Source of the DNA: Gracilariopsis chorda
Taxonomy: Eukaryota; Rhodophyta; Florideophyceae; Gracilariales; Gracilariaceae
Direction of reading: 5' to 3'
Length of the DNA: 64,000 nucleotides
Assembly: GCA_003194525.1 (NCBI GenBank)
Contig: NBIV01000201.1
Span: forward strand, 62,001-126,000
A program made the translations under genes and the position numbers. Shown piece by piece: positions 10,250 through 20,709 of this stretch; the stretch's first letter is position 1; each line of letters opens with the position of its first letter. The notes under the pieces were generated by a model. That model was given only the letters and a program-made list of their open reading frames with translations. It did not search any database and was not told the DNA's origin.

Positions 10250-11728
10250 GTGGAAGACATCATCAAGTCACAGCGCAGCGGAAGCGCTACGCCTCCGAAG
10301 CATTGCGAGAACACTAATGGAGTGGTACGGACGTCGACAGGTCAGGTATGGATCCCAGACAACGACGCAAAACTGCAGTTAAGGATATTGATCACCGCGC
10401 ACACCGGAAAAGGAGAACACAGGGCGACAGAATCTACGTGGAACACAGTAGAAGCCCACTGGTGGAAGGATCTGAGAACCCATACCTCCGAATTCACACG
10501 ATCTTGTTTGCATTGCATCGCCACCGAACCTGGAAAAGTCGTCCCAAGGCCTCTCGGCCACATAATGCACGTCACCAAGCCAAACGAGCTGTTACAATTT
10601 GATTACTGTTACATGAACAAAGGAGAGAAAGGCAATCTGTACACGCTTATAATCAAGGACGACCTCTCGGGGTACGTTTGGCCCCGAAGCGCAGCAAAAG
10701 CCGACTCGAAAACAACCGCGGAAGCACCCGTAGACTGGTTCGCCGCGTTTGAGGTCGCTAGGTCATGGATATCGGATCAAGGGAGCCATTTTAAGAACAA
10801 ACTCTTTAAGGCTCTGGCTCAGAAGCTGAAAGCGGAACACAATTTCACACTACCATATTGCCCGTGGATCAACGGTTCAGTCAAAGTAGTCTGCCGCGAA
10901 CTACTAATAACCTGCCAAGCGCTTCTCTCGGAGATTCACCTTCCCCAGTACGCATGGCTTACAGTCTTACCACTCATAATATCAGCCCTGAACAGCGCGC
11001 CGACGAGAAAACTAGGCGTTAAATGCCATCTTACAGTTTTCACAGTACTGTCCCAGGATTCGCCACTCGCCGCCATTCTCAGAAGTCAGGAGGTAGTATC
11101 AACCGTCAAGGACATCGACCGTTCCCGTGCAAAGTCGCATATGGAAATCGCGAACCTACAGCGAGCGTTGGAAGCAATTCACCGCAACTGCGCAGAACAA
11201 GGTAGAAGAAAGAGTAAGGCTTCTGTGGATGCTCACAATCGCCGCATGGGTATCAGGCCAATTGACTTCACCAAAGGCGACTACGTGTTTAAAGCTGTTT
11301 CGCAGAAGAACATCCGTGCGAAGACGAGCCTACGATGTTATGGACTTTTCCACATTACAAAATGCAGAGCACAGTATATTTTTGAAGTCCATAATTTACT
11401 GACCGCAAAGAAGGAGCTTTTACACGCAAGAAGGTTGAAAGTATTTTGTAGCAAGGACTACAAAATATCTGAAGAGCTCAAGGAGAATTTGGCGTATCAA
11501 CAGAATGAGCTACTAGCCATCGAGGATTTTGAGGATATCAGACGTCGAAATAATAAAGTTGAATTACTTGTGAAGTGGATTGGATTTGGAAAAGAAGAGG
11601 TAGACTGGGTTGATATCGCATCGCTGCAGCAAGACGTACCTGAACTACTGCAAGAGCACTTGGATAAAACAAAGATATCTGGGTCGCGAAGACAGCGCAA
11701 TACGGTCGCCAGCATCAAAAACAAATAA
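10250..11728 (+). CDS. Integrase with C-terminal chromodomain, catalytic Glu lost
   Basis: A 492-codon frame. Residues about 45-95 hold the HHCC zinc module (AHTGKGEH...CLHC). The core begins near residue 115 with LLQFDYCY (first Asp), followed by SDQGSHF (second Asp). Exactly 35 residues later the expected catalytic Glu is Lys (NGSVKVVCREL), so strand transfer should be abolished. A chromodomain-like end (LVKWIGFGKEEVDWV, about residues 430-480) would tether integration to chromatin. The long frame despite the active-site loss suggests fairly recent inactivation of this segment. Confidence 0.85.
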   Translation: MEDIIKSQRSGSATPPKHCENTNGVVRTSTGQVWIPDNDAKLQLRILITAHTGKGEHRATESTWNTVEAHWWKDLRTHTSEFTRSCLHCIATEPGKVVPRPLGHIMHVTKPNELLQFDYCYMNKGEKGNLYTLIIKDDLSGYVWPRSAAKADSKTTAEAPVDWFAAFEVARSWISDQGSHFKNKLFKALAQKLKAEHNFTLPYCPWINGSVKVVCRELLITCQALLSEIHLPQYAWLTVLPLIISALNSAPTRKLGVKCHLTVFTVLSQDSPLAAILRSQEVVSTVKDIDRSRAKSHMEIANLQRALEAIHRNCAEQGRRKSKASVDAHNRRMGIRPIDFTKGDYVFKAVSQKNIRAKTSLRCYGLFHITKCRAQYIFEVHNLLTAKKELLHARRLKVFCSKDYKISEELKENLAYQQNELLAIEDFEDIRRRNNKVELLVKWIGFGKEEVDWVDIASLQQDVPELLQEHLDKTKISGSRRQRNTVASIKNK

Positions 11729-11756
11729 TCACTCATGTAGACTAGATATGGGGGAC

Positions 11757-12121
11757 TGTTAACGGAGTTATGTGCTGGGGCGTGGGTGGGAACCCTATAA
11801 GTGGTAGCAAAAGAACTGATCATTGTTGTTGCGTAGGTACCTGTCATATTAGTCTATCCACACCTCTTTTGCGTAGGTTGCAGTCTGCTCATTGCGCTAG
11901 AATCCAAACGTAGTTGGTCAGCGCAACCCAAAGTGGAAACAGCCTCTTTGGGGAACCCGCCAGAAGGAGGCAAAATAAAAACCCGACTCCAGTTCCATCT
12001 CTGGGGAGTCAGGAGCATCCTTGGGAGAACTACCAAGGTCCTTTTGCCTGCTCTTTTCTCTAGTCCTGACGCCACTACATCGCATCGACAGAAAGTGCTC
12101 TATCTACAGTTCTGACCAACA
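11757..12121 (+). repeat. Right LTR of the 6.9-12.1 kb gypsy element
   Basis: 365 bp, TGTTAACGGAG... to ...CTGACCAACA, followed by the duplicated target GTTAC. The matching left copy is at 6913-7277. Confidence 0.92.
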
Positions 12122-12126
12122 GTTAC

Positions 12127-13590
12127 TAAACATAAAAGAATGAAGCGGAGACGCATAATGAAACGCAACAATTCATCAAGTCTTTTAGTTGGGAACTGTA
12201 AATGTGCTAGTCTCGTAACGTTAACCCAAAAATATCTTCTGATACAAGAAATAAATATATATATGGCGACTGGTTTTTGTCATCTTCACGTCATTTGTTG
12301 CCGCCGAGATGGTTTCTTCAAAATGAACACCGGGTCGGAACGCAGGTGATCAAATGTGCAAACGCGCAGAATACAAGGGTAGAGCCACTCTTTCGCTGTG
12401 TCTTCCATCGTTAAGCGTTGTTTATAATAACGTTTGGAAACGTGATGGACTGTCATTTCTTTCAAGCACGATGAATATCTCATACAGTGAAGGTCGCTGT
12501 TCTAGTGTTCCTCCTCTTCGAATCAATGTAAAAGGCTGTCTATAGTAATACAAACGTTATCGTTGGCTTCTTATTATCGAAGGGTAGTTGTGGGTACGAG
12601 TAACAAGACATACGTGATGGTTTAAAGATGGTGTAAAGGGTTTTCGTCATTTCTTACTTGTAAATTCCTACTCTACAGCTTTTATGTATATATGTTTACG
12701 GGCGCACGCCACTAATCCTGACAGCGTAGTACGCACTCTTATTGAAGAATCACTCTCTCCGCAAGAATTCCAACACCCTTTCCGGCCATTTCTTCACTCT
12801 TTATGATACTTCAAGTTTTTGTCTTTCTCTTTCAGACGGGAACCTGTCTCGCCTAGACTTGGAGCGTTTTCTACACCTCATGACGAAGTGATCAACTCTA
12901 TTTTCAACTCTATGCCTTAGCTCTAGGGGGCAGTAGCTCTTTCTACGAAGCAAGTAGTTAGAAACACGGTGTAACCATGGCGCGTGTCCCACAAAAACCT
13001 GTGAGAGAGCCATCTGCGCGGCCCTAAGAGTGACGTCTTCTTCGAGCAATTCCCGGGCCTTTTGAACTGGCACAGCTTTTATAGTCAGGAATCAGTCCGT
13101 CAAGCACGTATCCATAGTTGAAGCATTTACTTTCGTGGAAGGACCGTCCGGTTTGTTCTTGATCCCTAGTGGCAATCGCCTCCTATCCAGACCCATGGTT
13201 CTGATCCCAACTAGGAACAGAACCATGGTAAACAAAAGCTATATATTTTTGTTTAAGTCCCGGTTGTTCACCGTTCCATTACATACCCAAGCTCTATACT
13301 GCTTGGTCAAACTATCTATTCTCTAGACTAGATACCAAACTGCTGCTTGCATGTTTGATCCAGCCTGCATAGATCATATATGGCGCCCCACGAACGCTTT
13401 TGCGCCTTCCAGGAATGATTATTTCACTTTTGGAATGGCTACTATAACAGTGGCTAAAGGATTTGCAGAACTGCTCAAAAGCATATGAAGTGAAGCGGGC
13501 CGAGGCTTAAGACGCTTCATTAATGTTCAAAATGAGTCATTCCAAAACATGGCAAAAGCGTAGCTCAATTCATACCCACCGCTTGCCGCC
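12127..13590. other. Intergenic stretch, nothing recognised
   Basis: No recognised domain. A 90-codon minus ORF (12801-13073) is basic and lacks family resemblance. AT content is higher than in the pseudogene that follows. Confidence 0.4.
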
Positions 13591-13639
13591 ACCTTCTTCA
13601 TCTACGCCTCAAACTGGCTGGCGTCGCCGCGGTACGTCT

Positions 13640-15124
13640 TCCGCAGACACTTCAGAATATGCTAGCTGCGTATCACCGTCGGCCGCCTTTTTTTGCTCAA
13701 AGCGGATCCACTCGTCGCGGCTAGCCCGTCATCGAGTGGGTCAACGATGTTCACCACACCAACACGCAGTCCACAAACATCTTAAACACATCGCCCAGCA
13801 CCATTCGTTAGCACGTCAATCGCACACGTCCTGGACGTATTGCCGTGCTGCGTGCTTATCAGTATGTCGCTATCGCCCACGATACGCAACTCCAATGTCA
13901 CGCGCACCGGCTCCTCTCCGAACTTCTCCAGAGACCCGTACACCTCGCTGATCACGTGCCAACACGCCTTCTGGCAAATCGAGAAGTCCGGCACGCAGTC
14001 GCCTTTGGCGGGGATCTCGTTTGATACCTCCACGTCCAGCACCGGCATGCCGCGCAGAAAGTGCAGTGCGATCGACACGCTTGCCGGCGGGCTGCCTGTC
14101 GGCAAGAAGAACATGGCCGCCCACCCAAATGGCTACGCTTTCACCATGCCCGGCGTGAACCTCAGCAATGTCATCTCGAACAGCCAGGCGATGGACAACT
14201 GCAGGTTTTGCAGATCCACCTCCTTCTCGTCGGGGTACGCGAGCCGGTCGACGCCGGCGTCCGTCACGTCCCAGCTATTGTGCAAGCACTGGTCCTTAAA
14301 CGGGAGCCAGAACCACCACAGTAGAACTTGTTGCAGTCCAGATGGAAGGAGGGTTGCGCCTTTTGCGGCTGCTTGTCCGAAAAGTCCATGCGGGGGTCGT
14401 CTTGTTGCTGCACGCCCTCCCTGCGCACGGGGGGTACGGAAAGCATGGCAGGTACCTTGCGTGGGACGAGCTGAGCGATCTTCATGCGCCCGTCAAGAAC
14501 AAGTGCGACACAATGACGCCTAACAGCCCGACGCCGCCCGCAACTGCTCGCAACTGCTGGCCGTCAGAGGTGGTCTGCCGCTCGCTCTTGCAGTTGATGA
14601 TGGTTATCCACACGCACAGGTCCGAAACAGACTGGTGCGCGACACCGGAGCGTGACAAATGGGCTGCGTCCACCCGCTGCTGGTGATGGCAGTGAGATGG
14701 GCAGCGCGCGTATCATGCACTGCCAGTCGCCGCCGCCCTCCGCGTTGGGTAGCGTCCCTGGCGAAAGTGCTCGCTGGTGGCTGCACCCTCCCAGCCGAAT
14801 GCGCGCGTGACCAGAGCCATGCCCCACGACGAAGGAGCTATCCAGCGCAACGCTCTCCAGCTCGATTTCTTGCGGGTTGTCCTTGAGGGGAAGCCATTAG
14901 ACCTTCGGCTAGGCGGCGCCGATCTCCATCGCGGAGATGAGCATGTCGCTGTCGCTGCCTGACATTGGCGACCAGCTATGGCAACTGCCAGATACGAGCA
15001 GGCGGTGGCGATCGGCGAGCGCAAACTTGATGACGTTGACGACGCCCACGTGTGTTGTCGGTACGAAGGTGTACGATGTGCTGAAGGACGCGGTGTCGCC
15101 CCAGTTGCGGAATTGTTCGGCCAT
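13640..15124 (-). pseudogene. FAD-linked oxidase, frameshifted and GC-rich
   Basis: On the minus strand, pieces of one FAD-dependent oxidase appear in order. The N-terminal FAD-binding (PCMH-type) module (15124-14909) has NWGDTASFS, VVNVIKFALADRHRLLVSGS and CHSWSP, like the family G-x-G-H-S pattern. A HGSG motif near 14815 fits the FAD-pyrophosphate loop. At 14114-13782 is a C-terminal part with VSNEIPAKGDCVPDFSICQK, RVTLELRIVGDSDILIS and HGN..TCAIDVLT, resembling the substrate domain of cholesterol-oxidase-like FAD enzymes. Frames change several times and a stop lies just upstream of the last piece, so it is dead. Base composition is clearly more GC-rich than either flank. Exact substrate cannot be told. 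Confidence 0.65.
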
Positions 15125-15199
15125 CCCTCTCGAAGATAGCGTGCGTCACCGCCTGCCTGGCAGCATGTCGGCCGTCTTCCAGCAGGAGTGACTCAGCGA

Positions 15200-15938
15200 C
15201 ACCCACGGCGTTGCAATGCGCCAATCCCATGAACCGTCCTTTTCTTTAACATACATATTGTCAAGCCACTTACGTGAACTGATCCATTTGCTATGAGACC
15301 ATTTTCGACGGAGGCTGACTTTGTGTACGAAATAAGCGTAGAGTAAGAACGTTCTTAATTACAGAGATGGGCATTCTCCAACTGTTGACTCAAGAGAGAT
15401 AGCGCAATAGCTAACAAGAATAGTGACGAGACCTTGGTCACGGAATAAGGTAGCGCTTCCATCAAGTAACTGAATCAAGTTTGCTGTGTTAATGGAAGGA
15501 AAGTAGTTTCACGGTTCCAATCAGACAGCTGCCGCTCGTCTCGCTTTGCGTAGCCATAGTGGGCAGTTTGAGCAAGCTGTGCGGATGGCACAGAGTTTTG
15601 TGCATGCAATCGCGTGCACACCAACGCTAATTCTAGGAGGAAGAGTCATATTGCGTGAAAAAACAGCTGCGCCCAAATGCTGGCGTAGTGAGGAAGTGTT
15701 GCGAGGTGAGGACTCACTATGGCACACCGCCGCTGAATTATGTGCGACAAACCTCACTCACCCACCTGCGGTGATGTGTGCGTAAAGTATGGGTAAACTC
15801 ATGCTGCCAAGTTGACGATTTTTACGTGAACCAAGGGCCCGGGTGAAGGTTGGCTGCTTTGGTCGCACTGGAGGATACAGGAAAGTGTTCGATTCGGGCA
15901 CTTCCTTTGTATCTTAGATTTGTGACTTATGTGGTTAT
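15200..15938. other. Intergenic stretch before the tandem gypsy array
   Basis: No domain or RNA gene recognised. Ends at the candidate target site (G)TTAT next to the first LTR at 15939. Confidence 0.4.
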
Positions 15939-16160
15939 TGTAAGAAGGTATCTTCCTACGCACTACTTGGCACCCGTTAAGGTTTATGAATTTCAAACGA
16001 CCATTAATGAGCAATAGTACATCTACATTCATCAACTATTGCTCAGGGCGTATTAGTATTTAAGCGTTCTTCTTTCCCATACAAGTAAAGAAAGAGGACA
16101 TCCTAGGAGATTGTCATTGTGTTTATCGTTTTTCGAACTACAGAGTCCTGCACTCTTACA
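15939..16160 (+). repeat. LTR 1 of tandem gypsy array
   Basis: 222 bp with 7-bp terminal inverted repeats TGTAAGA/TCTTACA. A TATA-like TATTTAAG at 16057-16064 is the likely core promoter. Confidence 0.92.
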
Positions 16161-16162
16161 AT

Positions 16163-16170
16163 TGGTAGCA
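16163..16170 (+). promoter_or_regulatory. Primer-binding site, initiator tRNA-Met type
   Basis: TGGTAGCA two bases after LTR 1. It is complementary to the UGCUACCA 3' end typical of eukaryotic initiator tRNA-Met, the usual primer for minus-strand synthesis in Ty3/gypsy elements. An identical site follows LTR 2 at 20934-20941. Confidence 0.7.
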
Positions 16171-16206
16171 TTCGCTTTCGGTTTCGGAACAATATACGCT
16201 CCTTCC

Positions 16207-17214
16207 ATGCGTCGTTCAACTCGAAATCACGATCCCACAGAACCTGCACAAAACACTGGACCCAACATGGAACAGTTACAGCAGCAGATTGAAGCTCTAC
16301 AAAGAACTCTACAGCAGCAAGCAGCTCTTATACAGTCGCTTCAATCTACCAACGGTGGCAACCGGACCACTTCAAATCCTCAGTCAGCGCCCGTAAACTC
16401 TGGCTTCAAAGCACCTCCTGTCCCCATGTTTTCAGGAAAGCCAAGTGACAGAACCTCGGAAAGAGTACAGAGCTTTTTCTATTCTATCAGAAAATATGGA
16501 ACTCTTTGCAACTACTCAGATGAGAAGATGTTAGCTCTAGCAGAATGTCATCTTCAAGACAGAGCAGCAACTTGGATAACCCGTCTAGAGCAAAACAACA
16601 CAAAGCCGACGTCTCTAGAAGAACTTCGCATCAAAATGACGAAAGAGTTTGTCCCGGCAAACGAGATTGCTCAAGCTCGTATCAAGCTCATGGAGATAAA
16701 TCGCAACGAATATGGCAAACTAGAAGATTTCATATCTACGTTTGAAGATATGATAATGCTATGTAACACTCCGCCCAGTGAAGCATACATATATTTCTTC
16801 AACAGCCTTCCGCGAGCAATGAAGGGAAAGTTTACTGAAAAGTTCCCCACCTCCGAGCCTACCGATCGTTACGGAAATATCAACATTCAAACGGTATATG
16901 ACTATGCCCGTACGTTGGAATTGTCCATAAAGATGTCTGGAGATTCTGAGAAGTCCCAACGGTTTGGAGGAAAACGAGGCAACAAAGCCAAGTTTAAAGC
17001 CGGAAACAATTCCCACATCGATTCTGAGACCAGAAAAAAGAACTCCAAAACTACAGATGACGTGTGTTGGGGTCCAGCACAAAAAGGTGAAGGACGTTTG
17101 TACCGTGACAACGATCGTTGCTGCAAATGTGGTTTGAAACCATATAGCGATCCAAACCATCCCTGCCGTAAGGACAAGGAGGAACGCCGTCAGACTCGAG
17201 AGTCAAAAAACTAA
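16207..17214 (+). CDS. Gag of tandem gypsy, copy 1
   Basis: 335 codons from the ATG at 16207; the frame is open further upstream but only into the LTR, so this ATG is preferred. A Gln-rich coiled coil (residues about 20-50, MEQLQQQIEALQRTLQQQ) is followed by a retrotransposon gag capsid domain (about residues 75-240, with LAECHLQDRAATWITRLEQ and EFVPANE). The C-terminus is basic with a zinc-knuckle variant C-x2-C-x9-H-x-C. The stop overlaps a -1 frameshift signal that leads into pol. The capsid protein packages the element RNA. Confidence 0.9.
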   Translation: MRRSTRNHDPTEPAQNTGPNMEQLQQQIEALQRTLQQQAALIQSLQSTNGGNRTTSNPQSAPVNSGFKAPPVPMFSGKPSDRTSERVQSFFYSIRKYGTLCNYSDEKMLALAECHLQDRAATWITRLEQNNTKPTSLEELRIKMTKEFVPANEIAQARIKLMEINRNEYGKLEDFISTFEDMIMLCNTPPSEAYIYFFNSLPRAMKGKFTEKFPTSEPTDRYGNINIQTVYDYARTLELSIKMSGDSEKSQRFGGKRGNKAKFKAGNNSHIDSETRKKNSKTTDDVCWGPAQKGEGRLYRDNDRCCKCGLKPYSDPNHPCRKDKEERRQTRESKN

Positions 17215-17238
17215 CTTGGCCGCATTACGAGGCGGCCA
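17205..17238 (+). promoter_or_regulatory. -1 programmed frameshift signal, copy 1
   Basis: Slippery heptamer A-AAA-AAC at 17205-17211 in the gag frame, gag stop TAA at 17212-17214, a 5-nt spacer, then a perfect 7-bp GC-rich stem (TGGCCGC 17217-17223 with GCGGCCA 17232-17238, 8-nt loop). The pol frame is open from the heptamer into the protease ORF at 17307. This matches the X-XXY-YYZ plus hairpin arrangement of retroviral-type -1 frameshifting. Confidence 0.88.
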
Positions 17239-17306
17239 GAAAGGATGACATTAATCAGTCATCTCGCGCGCTCTTTGCATTAAATGCTGCAGAGAGAAAG
17301 GAGTGG

Positions 17307-20300
17307 ATGTACAAGGCGACATTAGCAGGAAATCCACTGGATGCAGTCATCGATTCTTTTGCGTCTCACAATTTTATGGCACATAAGGATGTGAAACGAA
17401 TTGGACTGAATATCGAAAAGGTCGATGATATGGAGGTTGAACTCGGAAATGGGTCAAAGACAGATATTATGGGAAAGTGTTCAGCAGTTCTCAACATGAA
17501 TGGACATCTTTCGAATGTAACTATATATGTTATTCATATGCATGATGAAACGGAGAATCCATTGCTTATCCTCGGCAGAACATGGTTGAAAGCACATAAT
17601 CCTGCGATTGATTGGAGGTCAAACAAGTGTACAATTATCCGACAGGATGGAACGCAAGTGACAATAACGGCAAAAAGAAACAGTGATCGTCCCGCATCGA
17701 CCACAGTTTTTAAAATGATGTCGTTTCGTAAGTTGCAAAAGGCCATCAAGAGTCGAAATTGTGAACTATATGCAGTGCAATTAACCAAGAAGCTTGTCGA
17801 CAGTATTAGAGAAGCCGATTGCTCACCACCATTCCGAGAGCTACTTTCAGAATTTCATGACATCTTTCGTGAAGACCTTCCAGCAGATCTTCCTCCTACG
17901 CGTGGTATGGATTTTGAGATTAACTTGAAACCAGGAGAGACACCACCAGTCCGACCCGTCATTCGACTGTCTACCAAAGAGCTCAAAGAACTTAAAAAAC
18001 AGTTACGAAATCTGCTAGAAAAAGGACTAATAAGACCTTCCACTTCGCCTTATGGAGCTCCCGTATTCTTCATTAAGAAGAAGAATGGAGACTTGAGAAT
18101 GGTGTGCGACTATCGTGCGCTAAATAAGATCACGATTCCTGACGCAAACCCGATTCCGCTTATCAATGAGACACTCGATCAGATTTCAGGAGCAAACATT
18201 TTCTCACAGATCGATCTCATTTGGGGTTATCACCAAATGCGCGTAAAGAAAGAAGATTGCCACAAGACAGCGATCAGAACCCGTTTTGGTTCCTTTGAAT
18301 GGAAAGTTCTATGCTTTGGTCTCCGAAACGCACCTGCTGCATTTACCAGGCTTCTTTCCAATCTACTACAGGAACTTCATGGAGAGTGTATGGTTTTGTT
18401 CTTGGATGATATTCTGATATATAGCAAATCCGAGAAAGAACACAAACATCACCTTCAAAGACTATTCGAAATTCTGCGCAAGAATAAGATCTACATTAGA
18501 CCTAGCAAATGCAAGTTTGGTGCATCAGAAGTGGAATACCTGGGATACACTTTGAATTCCGAAGGAATTTCAACACAAGGGCGATTAGTGAAAGCAGTCA
18601 CCGACTGGCCTACACCGAAATCTGTGAAAGATGTGCAACGGTTTCTTGGACTTTCTAACTTTTACAGAAGGTTTATCAAGAACTACGCCGCCATTGTTCG
18701 CCCAATATCCGATTTGATTCGCAAGAAGTCTTTCTCTTGGAACGAAGAACAGACAAAGGCTTTTGAAAGTTTGAAGATAGCATTGACTACGGCACCAGTT
18801 TTACGACACCCGAAACATGAATGTCAGTTTGTACTGACTACCGATGCCTCTAAACACGCTGTGGGAGCCACTTTGGAACAAGATGGCCATCCTGTTGCGT
18901 TCTTATCACATCGACTGTCAGACACAGAGACTCGTTGGGATACTGGCGACCAAGAACTACTAGCAGTGATGATTGCTCTACGTGAGTGGACCGTTTACCT
19001 CAGAGACAGAAGTTTTGTTCTAAAGACGGATCATGAACCCATTCGATACCTACAATCAAAGCCGAAACTTTCTGGACGACAGATGCGTTGGCTAGACGAA
19101 TTACAGAGCTTCGACTTTAAGGTGGAACACATTCCAGGTTCAAAGAACAAGGCCACAGATGCACTCAGTCGTTGCGTGAACGTTTCGCAGTTCAAATCCT
19201 TACGCCTACAGGAGAAGTCTTTGATGAACGAGATTCGAGAAGCATATCATGATGATGAATGGGCTCAGAACCTCTTAGCAGTTTTAAGAGACAATCAGAC
19301 CTTCCCAAATCGCAAAACCGAACTGTACGTTCACAAGTTTGTATACGAGAAGAGTCTATTGTACTGGATAGGTTCAAGAAGCAAACGAGTGTACATACCG
19401 AATGTACAGTCTCTCAGACGGAAAGCAATCAAGTCAATACATGAACCTGCTCACTTCGCCACAGAGAAAACCTATTACGCTTCTACCAGATACTTCTACT
19501 GGAAAGGGATGTACAGAGACATCGAGAGATTTGTATCTTCGTGTGGTGAGTGTCAAAGGAACAAAGACAATCGGACCACTCGACAAGGTCTACTACAGTC
19601 ACATGAAGTTCCAGTAACTACCTGGGAGGTGATTACAGCAGATTTTGTTTCGGAGTTTCCAGAAACACAACGCGGACACAATTCGGTTCTAGTCGTTGTT
19701 GAGAAATTGTCGAAACGGGCGATCTTTATTCCCACGAAGAAGTCAATAACTACTCCGGATGTCATCCGACTCTTCGTCGATTATGTATTTTCGAAGCATG
19801 GAATTCCCAGCAAGATTATATTAGATCGCGACAAATTGTTCAAGTCAAAGTATTTTCGTGGATTCAATGAGATACTTAACGTGAAGCTCAACATCGCCTC
19901 GAAGGATCACCCTCAGACAGACGGACAGTCAGAAAATATGATTCGTATTCTGATTCAAATGCTTCGCAACTGTGTTCAGAAAGACAGCAAAAACTGGGAT
20001 ACTATGCTAAGCGAACTAGAGTTCGCGTATAACTCTTCTAAGAATAAGAGTACGGGACTGACACCTTTTGAAGTTGATCTAGGTCGCATACCGCAGTCCG
20101 AACTTTCCCGTGAATTGGACACCTGCACAATTCAGTGTCAAGCAGCTGCTTCTGATGTAGATCGAAGAAGGGCTTTTCGACAATTTGCCCGAGATAACCT
20201 TTCAAATGCTGCTTCTGCTCAAAAGTTCTACGCCAACAAAAGTCGAATAGACAAAACCTTTAAGGAAAACGATCTGGTTATGCTTAAAGTACAGGGTACA

Positions 20301-20708
20301 GGCGTTGCGACGCGATCAGACTTACCACAGAAGTGCCAACCGAAGTTTATGGGACCTTTCAAAGTATTGAAAGTCATGGGTCCTGTCACGTACAAGATTG
20401 AATTACCACCATCAATGAGTAAGGCGCACAATGTTTTTCATGTGTCAAAGTTGAAGAAATTCGTTCGTGGTCCCGCAGACCAAGGATCTCTATCAGTAGT
20501 CATCGATCCTGAAGGAAACGTAGAACAAGAAGTAATTGCGATTTTGAACAAAAAGAGAGTCAAACGTCGGATTTTTTACTTGGTTCAGTTTGAGGGTGAT
20601 GAAGTCGAAGACTCAATTTGGATGCCGAGCTCAGACTTAAGAAACTGTCGAGAACTTATTAAGAAGTTCGAAACGTCTCCGCGGACGTCGACTTCAAAGA
20701 AGGGGTGA
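17307..20708 (+). CDS. Pol polyprotein of tandem gypsy, copy 1
   Basis: 1133 codons from the first in-frame ATG; in the element it is read as a Gag-Pol fusion by -1 frameshift from 17205, adding about 33 residues. Protease: VIDSFASHNF near residue 14, with Phe where Gly is usual in D-S/T-G-A. RT: LRMVCDYRALNK (about 265), SQIDLIWGYHQM and the YxDD box as FLDD (about 365). RNase H: TTDASKHAVGA (about 511) to NKATDALSR (about 615). Integrase: HHCC finger (about 712-752), TADFVSE, LDRDKLF and GQSENM forming D,D-35-E with correct spacing (about 778, 841, 877). C-terminal chromodomain (about 1070-1125, FYLVQFEGDEVEDSIWMP). All key residues except the protease Gly are in place. Confidence 0.95.
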   Translation: MYKATLAGNPLDAVIDSFASHNFMAHKDVKRIGLNIEKVDDMEVELGNGSKTDIMGKCSAVLNMNGHLSNVTIYVIHMHDETENPLLILGRTWLKAHNPAIDWRSNKCTIIRQDGTQVTITAKRNSDRPASTTVFKMMSFRKLQKAIKSRNCELYAVQLTKKLVDSIREADCSPPFRELLSEFHDIFREDLPADLPPTRGMDFEINLKPGETPPVRPVIRLSTKELKELKKQLRNLLEKGLIRPSTSPYGAPVFFIKKKNGDLRMVCDYRALNKITIPDANPIPLINETLDQISGANIFSQIDLIWGYHQMRVKKEDCHKTAIRTRFGSFEWKVLCFGLRNAPAAFTRLLSNLLQELHGECMVLFLDDILIYSKSEKEHKHHLQRLFEILRKNKIYIRPSKCKFGASEVEYLGYTLNSEGISTQGRLVKAVTDWPTPKSVKDVQRFLGLSNFYRRFIKNYAAIVRPISDLIRKKSFSWNEEQTKAFESLKIALTTAPVLRHPKHECQFVLTTDASKHAVGATLEQDGHPVAFLSHRLSDTETRWDTGDQELLAVMIALREWTVYLRDRSFVLKTDHEPIRYLQSKPKLSGRQMRWLDELQSFDFKVEHIPGSKNKATDALSRCVNVSQFKSLRLQEKSLMNEIREAYHDDEWAQNLLAVLRDNQTFPNRKTELYVHKFVYEKSLLYWIGSRSKRVYIPNVQSLRRKAIKSIHEPAHFATEKTYYASTRYFYWKGMYRDIERFVSSCGECQRNKDNRTTRQGLLQSHEVPVTTWEVITADFVSEFPETQRGHNSVLVVVEKLSKRAIFIPTKKSITTPDVIRLFVDYVFSKHGIPSKIILDRDKLFKSKYFRGFNEILNVKLNIASKDHPQTDGQSENMIRILIQMLRNCVQKDSKNWDTMLSELEFAYNSSKNKSTGLTPFEVDLGRIPQSELSRELDTCTIQCQAAASDVDRRRAFRQFARDNLSNAASAQKFYANKSRIDKTFKENDLVMLKVQGTGVATRSDLPQKCQPKFMGPFKVLKVMGPVTYKIELPPSMSKAHNVFHVSKLKKFVRGPADQGSLSVVIDPEGNVEQEVIAILNKKRVKRRIFYLVQFEGDEVEDSIWMPSSDLRNCRELIKKFETSPRTSTSKKG

Positions 20709-20709
20709 A

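Larger units (their letters stand above)
6908..12126 (+). mobile_element. Decayed Ty3/gypsy retrotransposon with chromodomain
   Basis: A full-span LTR element: 365-bp LTRs at 6913-7277 and 11757-12121, both starting TGTT and ending CAACA, flanked by the perfect 5-bp duplication GTTAC (6908-6912 and 12122-12126). The order gag, protease, RT, RNase H, integrase, chromodomain is that of Ty3/gypsy. A purine run (ATGGGGGAC) sits just before the right LTR as polypurine tract. No initiator-tRNA-type primer site follows the left LTR. The LTRs differ at a modest number of positions and pol is broken, so the insertion is old. Confidence 0.92.

Noticed and set aside
12801-13073. 90-codon basic ORF on the minus strand
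   Set aside because: No motif, no neighbouring gene structure and low-complexity basic tail; chance coding is more likely.
13523-14686. Plus-strand ORFs up to 227 codons in the GC-rich island
   Set aside because: They are antisense to the FAD oxidase pieces on the minus strand, and GC-rich DNA has few stops; no domain resemblance.
16111-16206. Upstream extension of the gag frame into the LTR
   Set aside because: The first codon there is GTG inside the LTR; the ATG at 16207 beyond the primer site is the sensible start.
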